From contig CM042027.1 of assembly GCA_023525975.1 (NCBI GenBank), forward strand, positions 12,295,001 to 12,359,000: DNA of 64,000 nt, read 5' to 3'. A program made the position numbers and the translations under genes. Below the pieces are notes generated by a model. It was given only the letters and a program-made list of their open reading frames with translations. It was not told the origin of the DNA and made no database searches. The stretch comes from Smallanthus sonchifolius. Taxonomy: Eukaryota; Streptophyta; Magnoliopsida; Asterales; Asteraceae. Below are positions 23,036 to 34,178 of the stretch, piece by piece. The first letter of the stretch is position 1; the number at the start of each line of letters is the position of its first letter.

Positions 23036-25174
23036 TGAAAGAAATATATGTTAATATAAATCTTTAATGAATCGAGTGAGATTCGTTATGATATATTTAC
23101 CATTTGTTGTTGGAAGTAGTAGAGGTTTTAACCTTCAACTTGGGAGAGTATCCTAAATATACATAACTTCATGGAAACAACAAGTCAACAAGGCAAGTGT
23201 GCAAATCACTTAAAGACAAATGAGTTGAATGTCATGTTGGTAATTATCAATCTAATTGATTTCATTTCAACATAAAAGTGATTGTACACTTATACAATTC
23301 AACCTTTTGTGGGTGATGAATGTGTTCACCAAAGTCACTCGAGTTAAGACTTATGGTTAAGTGCTTATAAATTAATGGTGAAACCTTGGAAATGAAAGGT
23401 AAACAGGATATGTTCTTAACTTGAATGAATAATAAGTCTCATGACTTGTCTAAACTGAGGCATGAATGTTGACAAGGAATATTGTGATACCCCTTAAGGA
23501 TGTGAAGAATCAGAATGATGCATCTTCTGTTCACATGTTTGAGAATTGTAGTCTAAAGAATGCTAGACTAGTACTAGTTAATTATGATGCTCCGAGGAGA
23601 CAAATTAACTACAAACATTCACTATGAACTTAGACAAGAAAGAATTTGTGTATGGACAAAAAGATTATCTTCATTCAATATAAGGAGAGTAATATAACTT
23701 ATGAAAAACTTGATTAATTATGTCGTGGTAAATGATGTTATCTAGTTTAATGAGGAGAACTCATACTGACTTAGAATCTTTCTAAGTATGTGACTTATGA
23801 CAAGGTTAGTTGCACTAGTAAGTGTTTGGAGCTTAAACTAAGGCATGTTTTGCTTTAGTTAGCTCAAAAGCTCTTGTGAGCTATTGTAGTTTGAGTTGAA
23901 ACAATGACGAACTTATTAATACAAAGATGTATATCTTTCATGAGTGTCTAAATGTCGTCATAAGTAAAGTTTGATCAAATAGCAAGAAATGTGGGGGGAG
24001 AAGCCATTCAAGAAACAACCCTGTAGGGTATGCTTGTGTGAGAAGTTTTCTCAAGCACATGTAGAAAGGGAGAACATTTCATTACCCCATGTGGATGTTA
24101 TCCTATAACGCTTAAATGTGAGGGTGACTTGCATTTGAATCTGGAAAGTTTGGCAATAAGTATTTGGTAATCCAAATTGATATTGCAAACGCGTGACCAA
24201 GTGGAGTACAAAAAGGTCATAAGGCGTCTATCTAGTGTAACTAGTTATATGACTTGATGCCAATTGGTTGGAATCTTGCTAGATATATGATACCAAAGGC
24301 ATAGTGGAGATGTGTTCACCTTGAAATGAGAATTGTACTCTTCAAAGATAATATTATAACAGATGTTATAGTCTTAAAGAGCTTGACAATAGGCAATATT
24401 AACTTGCTAGTTAAGAACACATTATAACAACTCATCTTAATTGCAATATCTGTATTGACTTGACGAAGTGATAGATAGTGGGTTTGGATCCACCAACCCG
24501 AGGGTTGATGAGAGATGGAGTTGTGGAATGAGACTAAATCCCATGAAAGACGGTATATAAAGGAAACCTAACTTAGTTTACTGGAGATATCTAGATCTAA
24601 GTTCAATAGGACAACCGACTCATATATCTAAGGGTGGTCACTGTGCGGGCATAGCTAAGGTGCTATATAAGCTAATGTATATGTTTATATATATGCTCCT
24701 AAATTGTAAAGGGAGTTTAATTACTTCCTAGTCTATTCCTATGACATCTCATGACAAATTGTGAGGCTAAGCATAATATGTGGTAAATTATTTAGGTAAA
24801 TCTCAGTAACCATAATGCTTTTAATGATTTGAGGACAAATCACCTATGTTAGAGAGAAGTGGGGTCGCTTCGAATGGAATTGGGGGCACAATTCCTAGAG
24901 CTCTCGTAGAACTAGGAAAGTGTTCCACCACCATTATTGGACACAACAATGAGGGGATGTGCCTGACTAAGGAGAGTCATGTGTGAAGTATATTGTCGCT
25001 TATACAAACAGTCATAGGTTCAAGGACATCGCGTCTACCAACAACTAGTAAGCTAAGTATGTTTTACAAAGGAAGGTTCAAAGGGTAACTCCTACCTATC
25101 CTATGCAAGACTCAACTGTCGAGGTGTCATTGGGTATTTGTGTGTTTTGATCGATCTCCATTCATGTGGGGGAT
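23036..25174 (+). other. 3' interior of outer LTR element, non-coding
   Basis: No sustained ORF. The stretch reads like the degenerate, non-coding 3' interior of copia-type plant elements and ends in the polypurine tract GTGGGGGAT (25166-25174) directly before the 3' LTR. Confidence 0.6.
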
Positions 25175-26081
25175 TGTTGGAAATTTAGTGAAAATGGGTT
25201 TTTCACTAACTTTGATGAATGGGATTTCGATCCTCAAGTTTAGTGGTTGAATTGCAAATTTTGAAACTTGGTGATTCAAATAGGAACTTGTTGCATATTT
25301 TGAGTAAATATGTAGCATATTTTGTCGTGAATCATTTAGAGACTTTTTTGTTTCTCTCTAAATTAAATGTGTGATTATTACTTTTAAATTAGTGTAATGA
25401 CTAATTTTAATATGCACCTTTTTGTTAATCACTTAATTCAATGTGTGAAGTTTTGATCTCCATTTGTAAATAAAAAAATTAACATCTTGTTTATTTTTAG
25501 TAGAGGGAAAAATATTAGTAAAATTCTCACACTTTAGAGAAATGAGAGAACATCTTGGTCTTACAAGGTTCTATAGAATTGAGAGTTGAGTTCTCTCTAA
25601 TTTTCCACCATCTCATACTTCATCTTTTCTTACATTTTCTAAATACATAATTTACCCGGTGATAACTCGGGTGCGTGGACATCTCCGGCAGTACACGTAC
25701 TGTTCCGGTTGTTGTACCCTGGGAGACAGACGGGTTCGTCTAACAAGAGGCGTAAAATCTGTTTTAAGGGACCCGTGTTGAACACGAATCCTCAACCAAA
25801 ACCGTCAACATTTTAGTGTGCTAATTGTGCAACCAAGGAGCATAGTTGAACACTCAACGTAGTGAAGACTCAAATTAAAAATACTTCAAGAAAACGTTCG
25901 TTGGAGTACCCACTAAAGACATCGGCTCGATTATTTGGCACATATAAATTGTAGTTTATATCTTTTTTCTATTCGATTTTATGTATGGCAATGTACTATT
26001 TATTTCTCATAATTAACGAGAGTCTCGTTAATATTATTTTATTGTTATTTTTTAAATAGAAAAGTAACCCAAATTCCTACG
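25175..26081 (+). repeat. 3' LTR of outer element
   Basis: Starts TGTTGGAAATTTAG and ends ATTCCTACG, with the expected final CA mutated to CG. It is followed by the target duplication TATAC at 26082-26086. It keeps about 50 bp lost from the 5' copy. Confidence 0.8.
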
Positions 26082-26086
26082 TATAC

Positions 26087-26720
26087 AATGTAAGGTTGTA
26101 AATCAAAGTTTTAAAATGTAATCTTGATTTACTTGCTATAATATAAACTAGATCAAAGAAGCATTGAAAACTTGTACCTGCAGGTTATGTAGAGATAAAG
26201 TACTATGTCTTACAGTTTTCAATTCATATAGAGTATAATTTGTGATTCAAATTTATTTATTTGTTTAATTAAAGTATTATAATTGGTTTCTAAACTTATC
26301 ACATTATAATAAAGATGTAATACATCAAGAATTAAAAGTGAAAAAAAATCGGATTTCTTGTTATATGACAAAAAACATGGTAGTTTAAATTATTAGAATA
26401 TATTATTTTCAAATACAATGGACATCATATTTGACTCGCGAGTGTGTCAAGTGGTTTCCAAATAAAGACACAAACGAAGTAGTTAGAACACAAAAATTGT
26501 TCTTTAAAAAGTATGTTTTAATTTTAATCTTATATATTTTAAACATGAAAAGTTTGTTCTTAATCAATTCCAGTTATCCAAATAGTTCAACAGTTTCCAT
26601 AATATAATTGATTAAATATATTGAACTTGAAAATTCACATTACACATGTTTATCAATAAAATAAGATATATATATTGTCGAATTATTTGATATCCGATGG
26701 CTTAAAAGTTTCAGTATCCT
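26087..26720. other. upstream region of FAD2-like gene 2
   Basis: Non-coding and AT-rich. It repeats sequence found at 7090-7210 and again at 30330-30755 upstream of copy 3, showing that the desaturase genes and their upstream DNA were duplicated together. Confidence 0.6.
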
Positions 26721-26778
26721 CGCACGTGAGGAAAAAAAGTGAACTGAGCCGACGACTTTGACCATCCTAACTATAAAT
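26721..26778 (+). promoter_or_regulatory. promoter motifs of FAD2-like gene 2
   Basis: GCACGTGAG (26722-26730, G-box/ABRE-like core CACGTG), TTGACC (26758-26763, W-box) and CTATAAATATC (TATA box, about 26770-26780), spaced as in a compact plant promoter about 110 bp before the ATG. The TATA region is shared with copy 3, where the W-box is changed to TTAACC. Confidence 0.55.
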
Positions 26779-26888
26779 ATCAAACACGTAGTACACAAAC
26801 ATATATCATCTAGCTTCATATTTAAGGTCTTAATTTCTTCTTTGAGCTAAACATTCTTGTGTTTCATTGGCGTCTTATAGATCACAAA

Positions 26889-28025
26889 ATGGGAGCTGGT
26901 GGCTGGATGTCTGATTCGACTAATGATGTGAAAGATGTCCTCAAACGTGTCCCGGTCGATCCACCGTTCTCGTTGAGTGATCTAAAGAAAGCGATCCCTG
27001 CCCATTGCTTCAAGCGATCTATCATCCGTTCATCTTACTATGTTGTTCACGATCTCATTATTACCTGCGTCTTTTACTTTCTAGCCAACACATATATTCA
27101 TCGTTTCCCTCCCTTATTAGCCTACATAGCGTGGCCAGTTTACTGGTTTTGCCAAGCTAGCATCCTGACCGGCTTATGGGTCATTGGTCATGAATGTGGT
27201 CACCATGCCTTTAGTGAGTACCAGTGGGTTGATGATATTGTTGGACTCATCGTCCATTCTGCCCTCTTTACCCCATATTTCTCTTGGAAATACAGCCATC
27301 GAAGTCACCATGCCAACACAAACTCACTCGATAACGATGAAGTTTATATTCCTAAACGCATGTCCAAAGTCAGGAATTATTCGAAAGTTCTTAACAACCC
27401 ACCCGGACGAGTGTTTACTTTGGTTTTTAGGTTGATATTAGGATTTCCTTTATATCTCTTAACTAATGTTTCTGGAAAGAAATATGAGCGATTCGCCAAT
27501 CACTTTGATCCGTTTAGTCCAATCTTCACCGAGCGTGAACGGCTTCAAGTTGTTCTGTCGGATCTTGGTATTCTTGCTATTGTTTATGCACTTAAGCTTC
27601 TTGTAGCCGCAAAAGGGTTCACTTGGGTAATGTGCATGTATGGAGTTCCTGTGATAGGCGTACATGCATTCTTCGTTTTAATCACTTATTTGCACCACAC
27701 CCATCTCTCGTTGCCTCATTATGATTCGACCGAATGGAAATGGATCAAAGGAGCTTTATCGACGATAGATAGAGATTTTGGCTTCCTAAATAGGGTGTTC
27801 CATGACGTTACACACACTCACGTCTTGCATCATTTGATCTCGTACATTCCTCACTATCATGCAAAAGAAGCGAGGGATGCAATCAAACCTGTTTTGGGTG
27901 AGTATTATAAAATCGATAGGACTCCGATCTTTAAAGCAATGTGGAGAGAGGCTAAGGAGTGCATCTACATCGAGCCAGATCAAGATACGGAACACAAAGG
28001 TGTATACTGGTACCACAAATTGTGA
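26889..28025 (+). CDS. FAD2-family divergent desaturase (acetylenase-like), gene 2
   Basis: Intact 378-residue paralogue of gene 1 and part of the same tandem cluster. Histidine boxes: HECGHH (101-106), HRSHH (137-141; gene 1 has HRNHH) and HVLHH (311-315), all eight histidines present. As in gene 1 the glycine before box 1 and the SYIPHYHAKEARDAI context point to the Asteraceae acetylenase-like branch of FAD2. The C-terminal WYHKL fits an ER-retrieval signal. The ATG at 26889 is chosen by alignment with gene 1 (MGAGG). Leader sequence AAG|GTCTTAAT ... TTATAG|ATCAC upstream resembles a collapsed leader intron of only about 55 nt, probably too short to splice. No intron interrupts the coding region, as normal for FAD2. 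The precise activity and product are not determinable here; it probably uses linoleate or oleate on phosphatidylcholine. Confidence 0.9.
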   Translation: MGAGGWMSDSTNDVKDVLKRVPVDPPFSLSDLKKAIPAHCFKRSIIRSSYYVVHDLIITCVFYFLANTYIHRFPPLLAYIAWPVYWFCQASILTGLWVIGHECGHHAFSEYQWVDDIVGLIVHSALFTPYFSWKYSHRSHHANTNSLDNDEVYIPKRMSKVRNYSKVLNNPPGRVFTLVFRLILGFPLYLLTNVSGKKYERFANHFDPFSPIFTERERLQVVLSDLGILAIVYALKLLVAAKGFTWVMCMYGVPVIGVHAFFVLITYLHHTHLSLPHYDSTEWKWIKGALSTIDRDFGFLNRVFHDVTHTHVLHHLISYIPHYHAKEARDAIKPVLGEYYKIDRTPIFKAMWREAKECIYIEPDQDTEHKGVYWYHKL

Positions 28026-28256
28026 TTAATGGCACAAGGCAATTGTGTTCCTAAGCTGCTCTACGACTGCCTTTGTTTATTTTGAATTTATTTAAAATAA
28101 GTTAACGAGTTGTACTTGATTGAACCGTATTGTATGTCATTAATATAATTTATTTTTAATTTCCATGAACTTCAATATATTTATTATTATTTCCTTTTTT
28201 AAAATAAAGATTACCACCAGACTATCGAGGAAATATTGGTTGGTATTGTTTCATAG

Positions 28257-28430
28257 GAGTGCATCTACATTGAGCCAGATGAAGATAGCGAACACAAAGG
28301 TGTATACTGTATACTGATGATCACTATGCAATTGTAAGCTTAAAGAGTACGTCCAGCTTTGTTTACCATTTAATAAATTATCCTGAAATGTTATGTTATG
28401 GCATTTACGTGAATTTCTGCTGTGTAATAT
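28257..28430 (+). pseudogene. duplicated 3' end fragment of FAD2-like gene 1
   Basis: Begins GGAGTGCATCTACATTGAGCC and matches the last 20 or so codons and 3' UTR of gene 1 (5438-5630) more closely than those of gene 2 just upstream. The end of the coding part is damaged (deletion around the WYHKL codons). The match continues after an inserted solo LTR at 28883. This marks a recombination junction inside the tandem array. Confidence 0.8.
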
Positions 28431-28882
28431 TGTTATGATATCGAGAATGATCGTTAAAATAAGCGAGAATGATAAACGAGATCGTTAAACAAGCGAGAAT
28501 GATAAACGAGAGAAAAAATGAGAGAATAATTGGAGGTAAAAACTGATATGATTTGATTGATAACTTGAATAATGTTACAAAGAAGCTATTTATAAACAAA
28601 GCTAAACTAATACTGAACCAGGCGAACTTAATAAGTTCGCCCCTATACTAAACAAGAGAATGATCGCTAAAATAAGCGAGAATGATTAACGAGATCGCTA
28701 AACAAGCGAGAATGATAAACAAGAGAAAAAATGAGAGAGAATAATTGGGGGTAAAAACTGATATGATTTGATTGATAACTTGAATAATGTTACAAATAAG
28801 CTATTTATAGACAAAGCTAAACTAATACTGAATCAGGCGAACTTAATAAGTTCGCCCCTATACTAAACAAAGTTCGCTAACA
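28431..28882 (-). mobile_element. solo LTR with internal duplication
   Basis: Bounded by TGTTA...TAACA ends and the 5-bp duplication AATAT (28426-28430 and 28883-28887); the empty site is seen intact in the gene 1 3' UTR (GTGTAATATTCTCC near 5622). A minus-strand TATAAATAGC box indicates that the LTR promoter points left. Two imperfect copies of about 211 bp lie in tandem within it, without the LTR ends between them, so it is one LTR with an internal duplication. Confidence 0.75.
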
Positions 28883-30754
28883 AATATTCTCCAAAAGTAT
28901 TCCTATAATATCTAATTTTATGTATTACAATTACAAGCAGTTTTTTTTTGTTTTTTTTGGCAAATTTGTTAACTAGCACAGCAGGATGGTAGAAAAAAAG
29001 GTAAAATTACAAGAGGTTGATTAGTGAATAAAATCTACTAGTAATTACTCATATTAGGACACAACTAATGAGAAAAAGAAATGTAAGAAAAACAAAATAA
29101 ACTAGTACTTCGCACACACCCGCGAGTATGGAACTGAAAAAGAACAAACATGTCGAACACACACTACTAGAGAAAAGGTCGTTTCCTATCAAAAAAAAAT
29201 TCAACGTAAAAATTACGTCGGAAATTACGACACATTTGCGACTAAACAGTGACGAAAACGGAAATCCTAGTGTTTGTCGAAAATGGGTCGAAAGCTGCGA
29301 CGCATTTGCGACATAAGCAACAATAATCTTACTATTTATAATAAACATACTGTTTTTATGTAATTATAACAATTAATAACGTTTTTGCGACAAGAAACTT
29401 TATTAATTCCGCAAACGTTTTAAGAAAAACATTTTTCAAAATAAGAGAAAAAATCACAAAATAGTAACCAAGTTTCAAAATTGTTCCAACTAGGTCACTT
29501 ATCATAGTATACCCGAGGTGTATACCGTGTAAAATACGTATTGAGTGACATAATTAAAACACTTTTGAAACTTAATTACTATTCTACGAAGATACCCCAA
29601 ATAATTATAATACTTATTAATGATTTTGTCGCAAATGTGTCGGAAAATTCCGACAAAAGTGTTTTTTTAATACTTATTATAAACCACAAGATCTTTCACG
29701 TTAACACAGTAGCCAGCGAGATTAGAATTAAAGAAGAAGAAGAAGAATTAATGTCGCTCGTCACGTTACAAAGATAATAAAATACCTAATGTGCATAATA
29801 ACTAGTGTTGGGGTCGATCCAACAGGCATGACGGGTCGAAACATAATAAGTGTCGTGTCGAAACATAATACTTTACGTGTACTTTCCTATTTATAGAAAC
29901 TTTACGCTTGTATGAGATAAGAAAAATATGCTTATTTAATTGTAATAAAGTTCAATTAGAGTATCCACAATGGTAGACATCACAAATATCAACAAACGCG
30001 ACACATTAACTGTCATATTTTCACTCATTCGTTAAAAACTCTTATTTCTCCTCTAACACTAAATCATTTTTTCAAACACCCCTATAGTTACATACCACCC
30101 CTACTTTCATATTTAATTGTGTGTATATTTAATGGAGGGGCCCACTTTGTAGGCATTTGAAGCCGTTCGGAATTCCAAACGTTGGGTGAACCGGATGAGG
30201 ACTTCATCGCAGCGCCTTGTCCGCTTCTTCCGTCCGCCTCCAATCGAACAGCGTCATAGAGATGCTCTTATTTAGAGTTAGATAGACCCTACGTGTTCAT
30301 AAAAAAATATTGTATCACTAGAAATTAGAAGATTAGTTAAATCAAAGTTGAAAATGTAATTTTAACTTACTATAATATGAATTTTTATGAATCAAATTTT
30401 TTAATTTGTTTAATTGAAGTCTTATAATTGGTTTCTAAACTTATCATATTTTATAATAAAGATGTCTTGTTACATGACAAAAGGCATGGTAGTTTAAATA
30501 TTAGAATATATTATTTTCAAACATAATGGACATCAAATTTGACTCGGGTGTGTCGGTTTCCAAATAAAGACACAAACGAAGTTGTTAGAACACAAAAAAT
30601 GTACTTTAAAAAGTATGTTTTAATCTTATATATTATATATTTTAAACATGAAAATTAAGCTTGTTCTTATTCAATTCCACTTATTCAAATAGTTCAACTT
30701 TTCCATAATATAATTGATTAAATATATTGAACTTGAAAATTCACATTACACATG
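28883..30754. repeat. duplicated gene 1 downstream flank
   Basis: Follows 5630-7090 in order with divergence: 3' UTR remainder, a CACTACTAG-type MITE (29160 onward), the CCCACTTTGTAGGCATTTG block at 30140, then the region upstream of copy 3. A small MITE (29445-29598) is inserted only in this copy. No gene is present. Confidence 0.7.
29445..29598. mobile_element. small MITE inserted in duplicated flank
   Basis: About 154 bp absent from the matching place in the gene 1 flank (6135-6150). The ends are imperfect inverted repeats sharing TAGTAA-N2-AAGTTTCAAAA and GTCACT, and AAATAA lies on both sides as a likely target duplication. Confidence 0.6.
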
Positions 30755-30759
30755 TTTAT

Positions 30760-32385
30760 TGATATGTCATCATTTATACATATTTTACATACATAATAAT
30801 CTTGTATTATAGTACTAAATTAAATAATAACCTTGTAATTTGTGCTTAAAATACAAATATTTGATAATTGCAGGTTATTCGGTGTTAAAAATACAAATCA
30901 AGCTAAATCATATCAAAAACACCAAGAATTCAAGCTTCTAAAAGGTTTATTCTCGAAACATTGACCCCTTAGAAGTCAAAATCGGTTAACAAGAAGTTAC
31001 AAGACAAAGCTGGGAAAAAAAAAGGAGGGTTGCACAGTCGTGCATCCCAATGCACGGCCGTGCATTGCCCATCTCTGCTCCCCACGGCCCGATACCGTGT
31101 CCTTTGTACCTTGTTTGATTCCCTGTGCCTTTGCACAACCGTGCAACCCATTGCACGGCCGTGCATTGCACATTTTGAGGCCTATAAATAGAAGGCTTGA
31201 GTTCTTCATTCCACACACCAATCCAGAGAGAAATTACACTCAAGAAGAGAGCATTCTCGTAATTAGAGTAGAGGGGCTCTTCCTCCTACGAAACTCATCA
31301 TTACGCTAGTCGTTATGGTCATTCGTAGCTAAAACTTCTTTATATTGCTAAGGTGAAGATAATATTTGGTGCATGTTAATGTTTAACTTATTAATGAAGT
31401 GGTATGTTTATGTCTTTAACTAATTCGTTCTCAAAAACCATCTCTTGATAGGCTTTTATTATTGTCTAAATCCGTCTTTATATTTGTGAGTCTCTTGATT
31501 TTAAAGAGTAAGATCGTAAAACCATTTTTAATCAAACTTCCTTTGAAACTCGTACGACTTTATACGTGCAGAGATTGATAAGCCATGGCTTAGTCTATAC
31601 CTTTAAGATCGTACGTCTTTATACGAGATTATTATGCTACCAAGAATTAGTGAACTCATGTTGGGAACGGTACGTTTTTATACTTGGTCTCATTGTTACA
31701 CCGTCTCCCGGTGAGCAAAATATAATCACCTATTTAACTTAATATAAAGCATTTTGAGTCCGATGTCTTTATCCAACCCGAAGATGACCATTCGATGGGT
31801 TAAGGGTAAATGTTGTCCCTAACGAGAGGCACTACCACTTTTTAAAGAATATAATTTGCATATCAAATTTCGTGAGAACGAGTCTCTAGCGGTGACCCGG
31901 GTCACAAGTTTGTAGTAGTCATACCACTGAATTAGTTAACCTAACATTATCACGTACCAAACTGATTCGAATCCCAAAGCAATAAATCTCGTAATCTGAT
32001 CATTTTCGTCTTATTTACTTTTCTGCTATTTACTATTTTGGTAGTTACATTTATGTTACACACTTCACGAATATTTTTATTTTTATGTTATTTACTTTAC
32101 CGTAATTTACTTTTCTGATTTACAAGCATACAAAACCCACCAACTAATTAATCCGGCTAAACGATAACAAAAGTTAAGTATTGGAACTCAACCGTGTCCA
32201 TTGGTTCGATACTTGGTTCTTACCTGACTATATTACGCTGCGATAGGTACACTTGCCTATTATGTGTGTTTTAAGTTAACGTAATTATCATTTTATTTAA
32301 AAATTTAAAACCTGATCTCGTAAATTCAATTAATCTAAAAATATATTTATTTATATTTTTATATTACTTAAACATAAGCAAATCA
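30760..32385 (+). mobile_element. solo LTR upstream of FAD2-like copy 3
   Basis: 1626 bp starting TGATATGTCATC and ending GCAAATCA, with a perfect 5-bp duplication TTTAT (30755-30759 and 32386-32390). The uninterrupted site is visible upstream of gene 2 near 26650. A TATA box (TATAAATA, 31183-31190) and a palindrome cluster (31031-31170) lie within it. No coding capacity. Plus orientation is inferred from the TATA box. It lies about 210 bp before the ATG of copy 3. Confidence 0.8.
31031..31170. repeat. palindrome cluster TGCACGGCCGTGCA in solo LTR
   Basis: At least four variants of the perfect palindrome TGCACGGCCGTGCA (for example TGCACAGTCGTGCA and TGCACAACCGTGCA) within 140 bp, directly upstream of the LTR TATA box. 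Confidence 0.8.
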
Positions 32386-32598
32386 TTTATCAATAAAAAA
32401 TAAGATATATATTGTCGAATTATTTGATATCGTAAAAGTTTCAGTATCCTCGCACGTGAGGAAAAAAAGTGAACTGAGCCGACGACTTTAACCATCCTAA
32501 CTATAAATATCAAACATGTAGTACACAAACATATATCATCTAGCTTCATATTTAAGGTAAACATTCTTGTGTTTCATTGGCGTCTTATAGATCACAAA

Positions 32599-33736
32599 AT
32601 GGGAGCTGGTTGCCGGATGTCTGATTTGACTAATGATGTGAAAGATGTCCTCAAACGTGTCCCGGTCGATCCACCGTTCTCGTTGAGCGATCTAAAGAAA
32701 GCGATCCCTGCCCATTGCTTCAAGCGATCTATCATCCGTTCATCTTACTATGTTGTTCACGATCTCATTATTACCTGCGTTTTTTTACTTTCTAGCCAAC
32801 ACATATATTCATCGTTTCCCTCCCTTATTAGCCTACATAGCGTGGCCAGTTTACTGGTTTTGCCAAGCTAGCATCCTGACCGGCTTATGGGTCATTGGTC
32901 ATGAATGTGCTCACCATGTCTTTAGTGAGTACCAGTGGGTTGATGATACTGTTGGATTCATCGTCCATTCTGCCCTCTTTACCCCATATTTCTCTTGGAA
33001 ATACAGCCATCGAAGTCACCATGCCAACACAAACTCACTCGATAACGATGAAGTTTATATTCCTAAACGTATGTCCAAAGTCAGGAATTATTCGAAAGTT
33101 CTTAACAACCCACCCGGTCGAGTGTTCACTTTGGTTTTTAGGTTGATATTAGGATTTCCTTTATATCTCTTAACTAATGTTTCTAGAAAGAAATATGAGC
33201 GATTTGCCAATCACTTTGATCCGTTTAGTCCAATCTTCACCGAGCGTGAAAGGCTTCAGGTTGTTCTATCGGATCTTAGTATTCTTGCTATTGTTTGTGC
33301 ACTTAAGCTTCTTGTAGCCGCAAAAGGGTTCACTTGGGTAATGTGCATGTATGGAGTTCCTGTGATAGGCGTACATGCATTCTTCGTTTTAATCACTTAT
33401 TTGCACCACATCCATCTCTCTTTGCCTCATTATGATTCGACCGAATGGAAATGGATCAAAGGATCTTTATCGACGATAGATAGAGATTTTGGCTTCCTAA
33501 ATAGGGTGTTCCATGACGTTACACACACTCACGTCTTGCATCATCTGATCTCGTACATTCCACACTATCATGCAAAAGAAGCGAGGGATGCAATCAAACC
33601 ATTGTTGGGTGATTATTATAAGATCGATAGGACTCCGATCTTTAAAGCAATGTGGAGAGAGGCTAAGGAGTGCATCTACATCGAGCCAGATCAAGATACC
33701 GAACACAAAGGTGTATACTAGTACCACAAATTGTGA
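32599..33736 (+). pseudogene. FAD2-like copy 3, frameshifted and prematurely stopped
   Basis: Near-identical duplicate of gene 2 including its promoter (32440-32560) and 3' flank. An extra T in the T-run at 32780-32786 shifts the frame after about 60 codons. A TAG at 33719-33721, where gene 2 has TGG, would remove the C-terminal WYHKL and with it the ER-retrieval motif. Box 1 reads HECAHH instead of HECGHH, another residue is changed beside the membrane segment (LHHIHLS), and the promoter W-box TTGACC is TTAACC. If translation resumed at an internal start the shortened protein would lack the N-terminus. It is best regarded as a recent pseudogene, possibly still transcribed. Confidence 0.88.
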
Positions 33737-34178
33737 TTAATGGCACAAGGCAATTGTGTTCCTAAGCTATAACTTATTTTTAATTTCCATGAACTTCAAT
33801 ATATTTATTATTATTTCCTTTTTTAAAATAAAGATTACCACCGGACTACCGAGGAAATATTAGTCGGTATTGTTTCATTGAAGCGGTCGCTAATAGTGTA
33901 ATACATTAGTATTTAGCGTGTCAGTAAGAATCTGTCAATAATCGTATCAACAATTCGTTGCTTGTTAAATGTCCCGTCGGTAATCTTCAGATAATATTAG
34001 TCCACTATAAAACAAACAAGTATCACCGACGGCTCAATCCATCATAAATCCATTGGTAAAGGCATGTACCCACGAAATTCGGTCGATGATACCAGATCGG
34101 AAATATAGCCATATAGGTATTCTAGTTTCGGAGGGCATTTTAGCAACTGAATTACCAACTGGTTTTGATATATTTATA
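33737..34178. other. 3' flank of copy 3
   Basis: The first 140 bp match the 3' flank of gene 2 (28025-28255). Beyond GTTTCAT the two flanks diverge, which places the recombination breakpoint near 28255. The remainder has scattered ACCGACGG/CCGTCGGT motifs but no complete element. Confidence 0.6.

Larger units (their letters stand above)
7278..26081 (+). mobile_element. non-autonomous LTR retrotransposon (outer, nested host)
   Basis: Two direct LTR copies (7278-8132 and 25175-26081) flank an interior with no recognisable gag or pol, and the whole is bounded by the 5-bp duplication TATAC (7273-7277 and 26082-26086). A purine-rich tract GTGGGGGAT immediately precedes the 3' LTR. Without the inserted Athila element at 9854-22588 its interior is about 4.3 kb, so it resembles a large retrotransposon derivative (LARD-like) that would need enzymes from elsewhere. 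No clear tRNA primer site follows the 5' LTR (8133 reads ATCTTAAAACAG). Confidence 0.8.

Noticed and set aside
22682..23038. Several overlapping frames in the GC-rich island
   Set aside because: High GC lowers stop frequency on both strands; the translations are Cys/His/Arg-rich noise with no family pattern.
31040..31309. Open frames on both strands with repeated Cys-Thr-Ala-Arg-Pro words
   Set aside because: Produced by the TGCACGGCCGTGCA palindromes inside a solo LTR.
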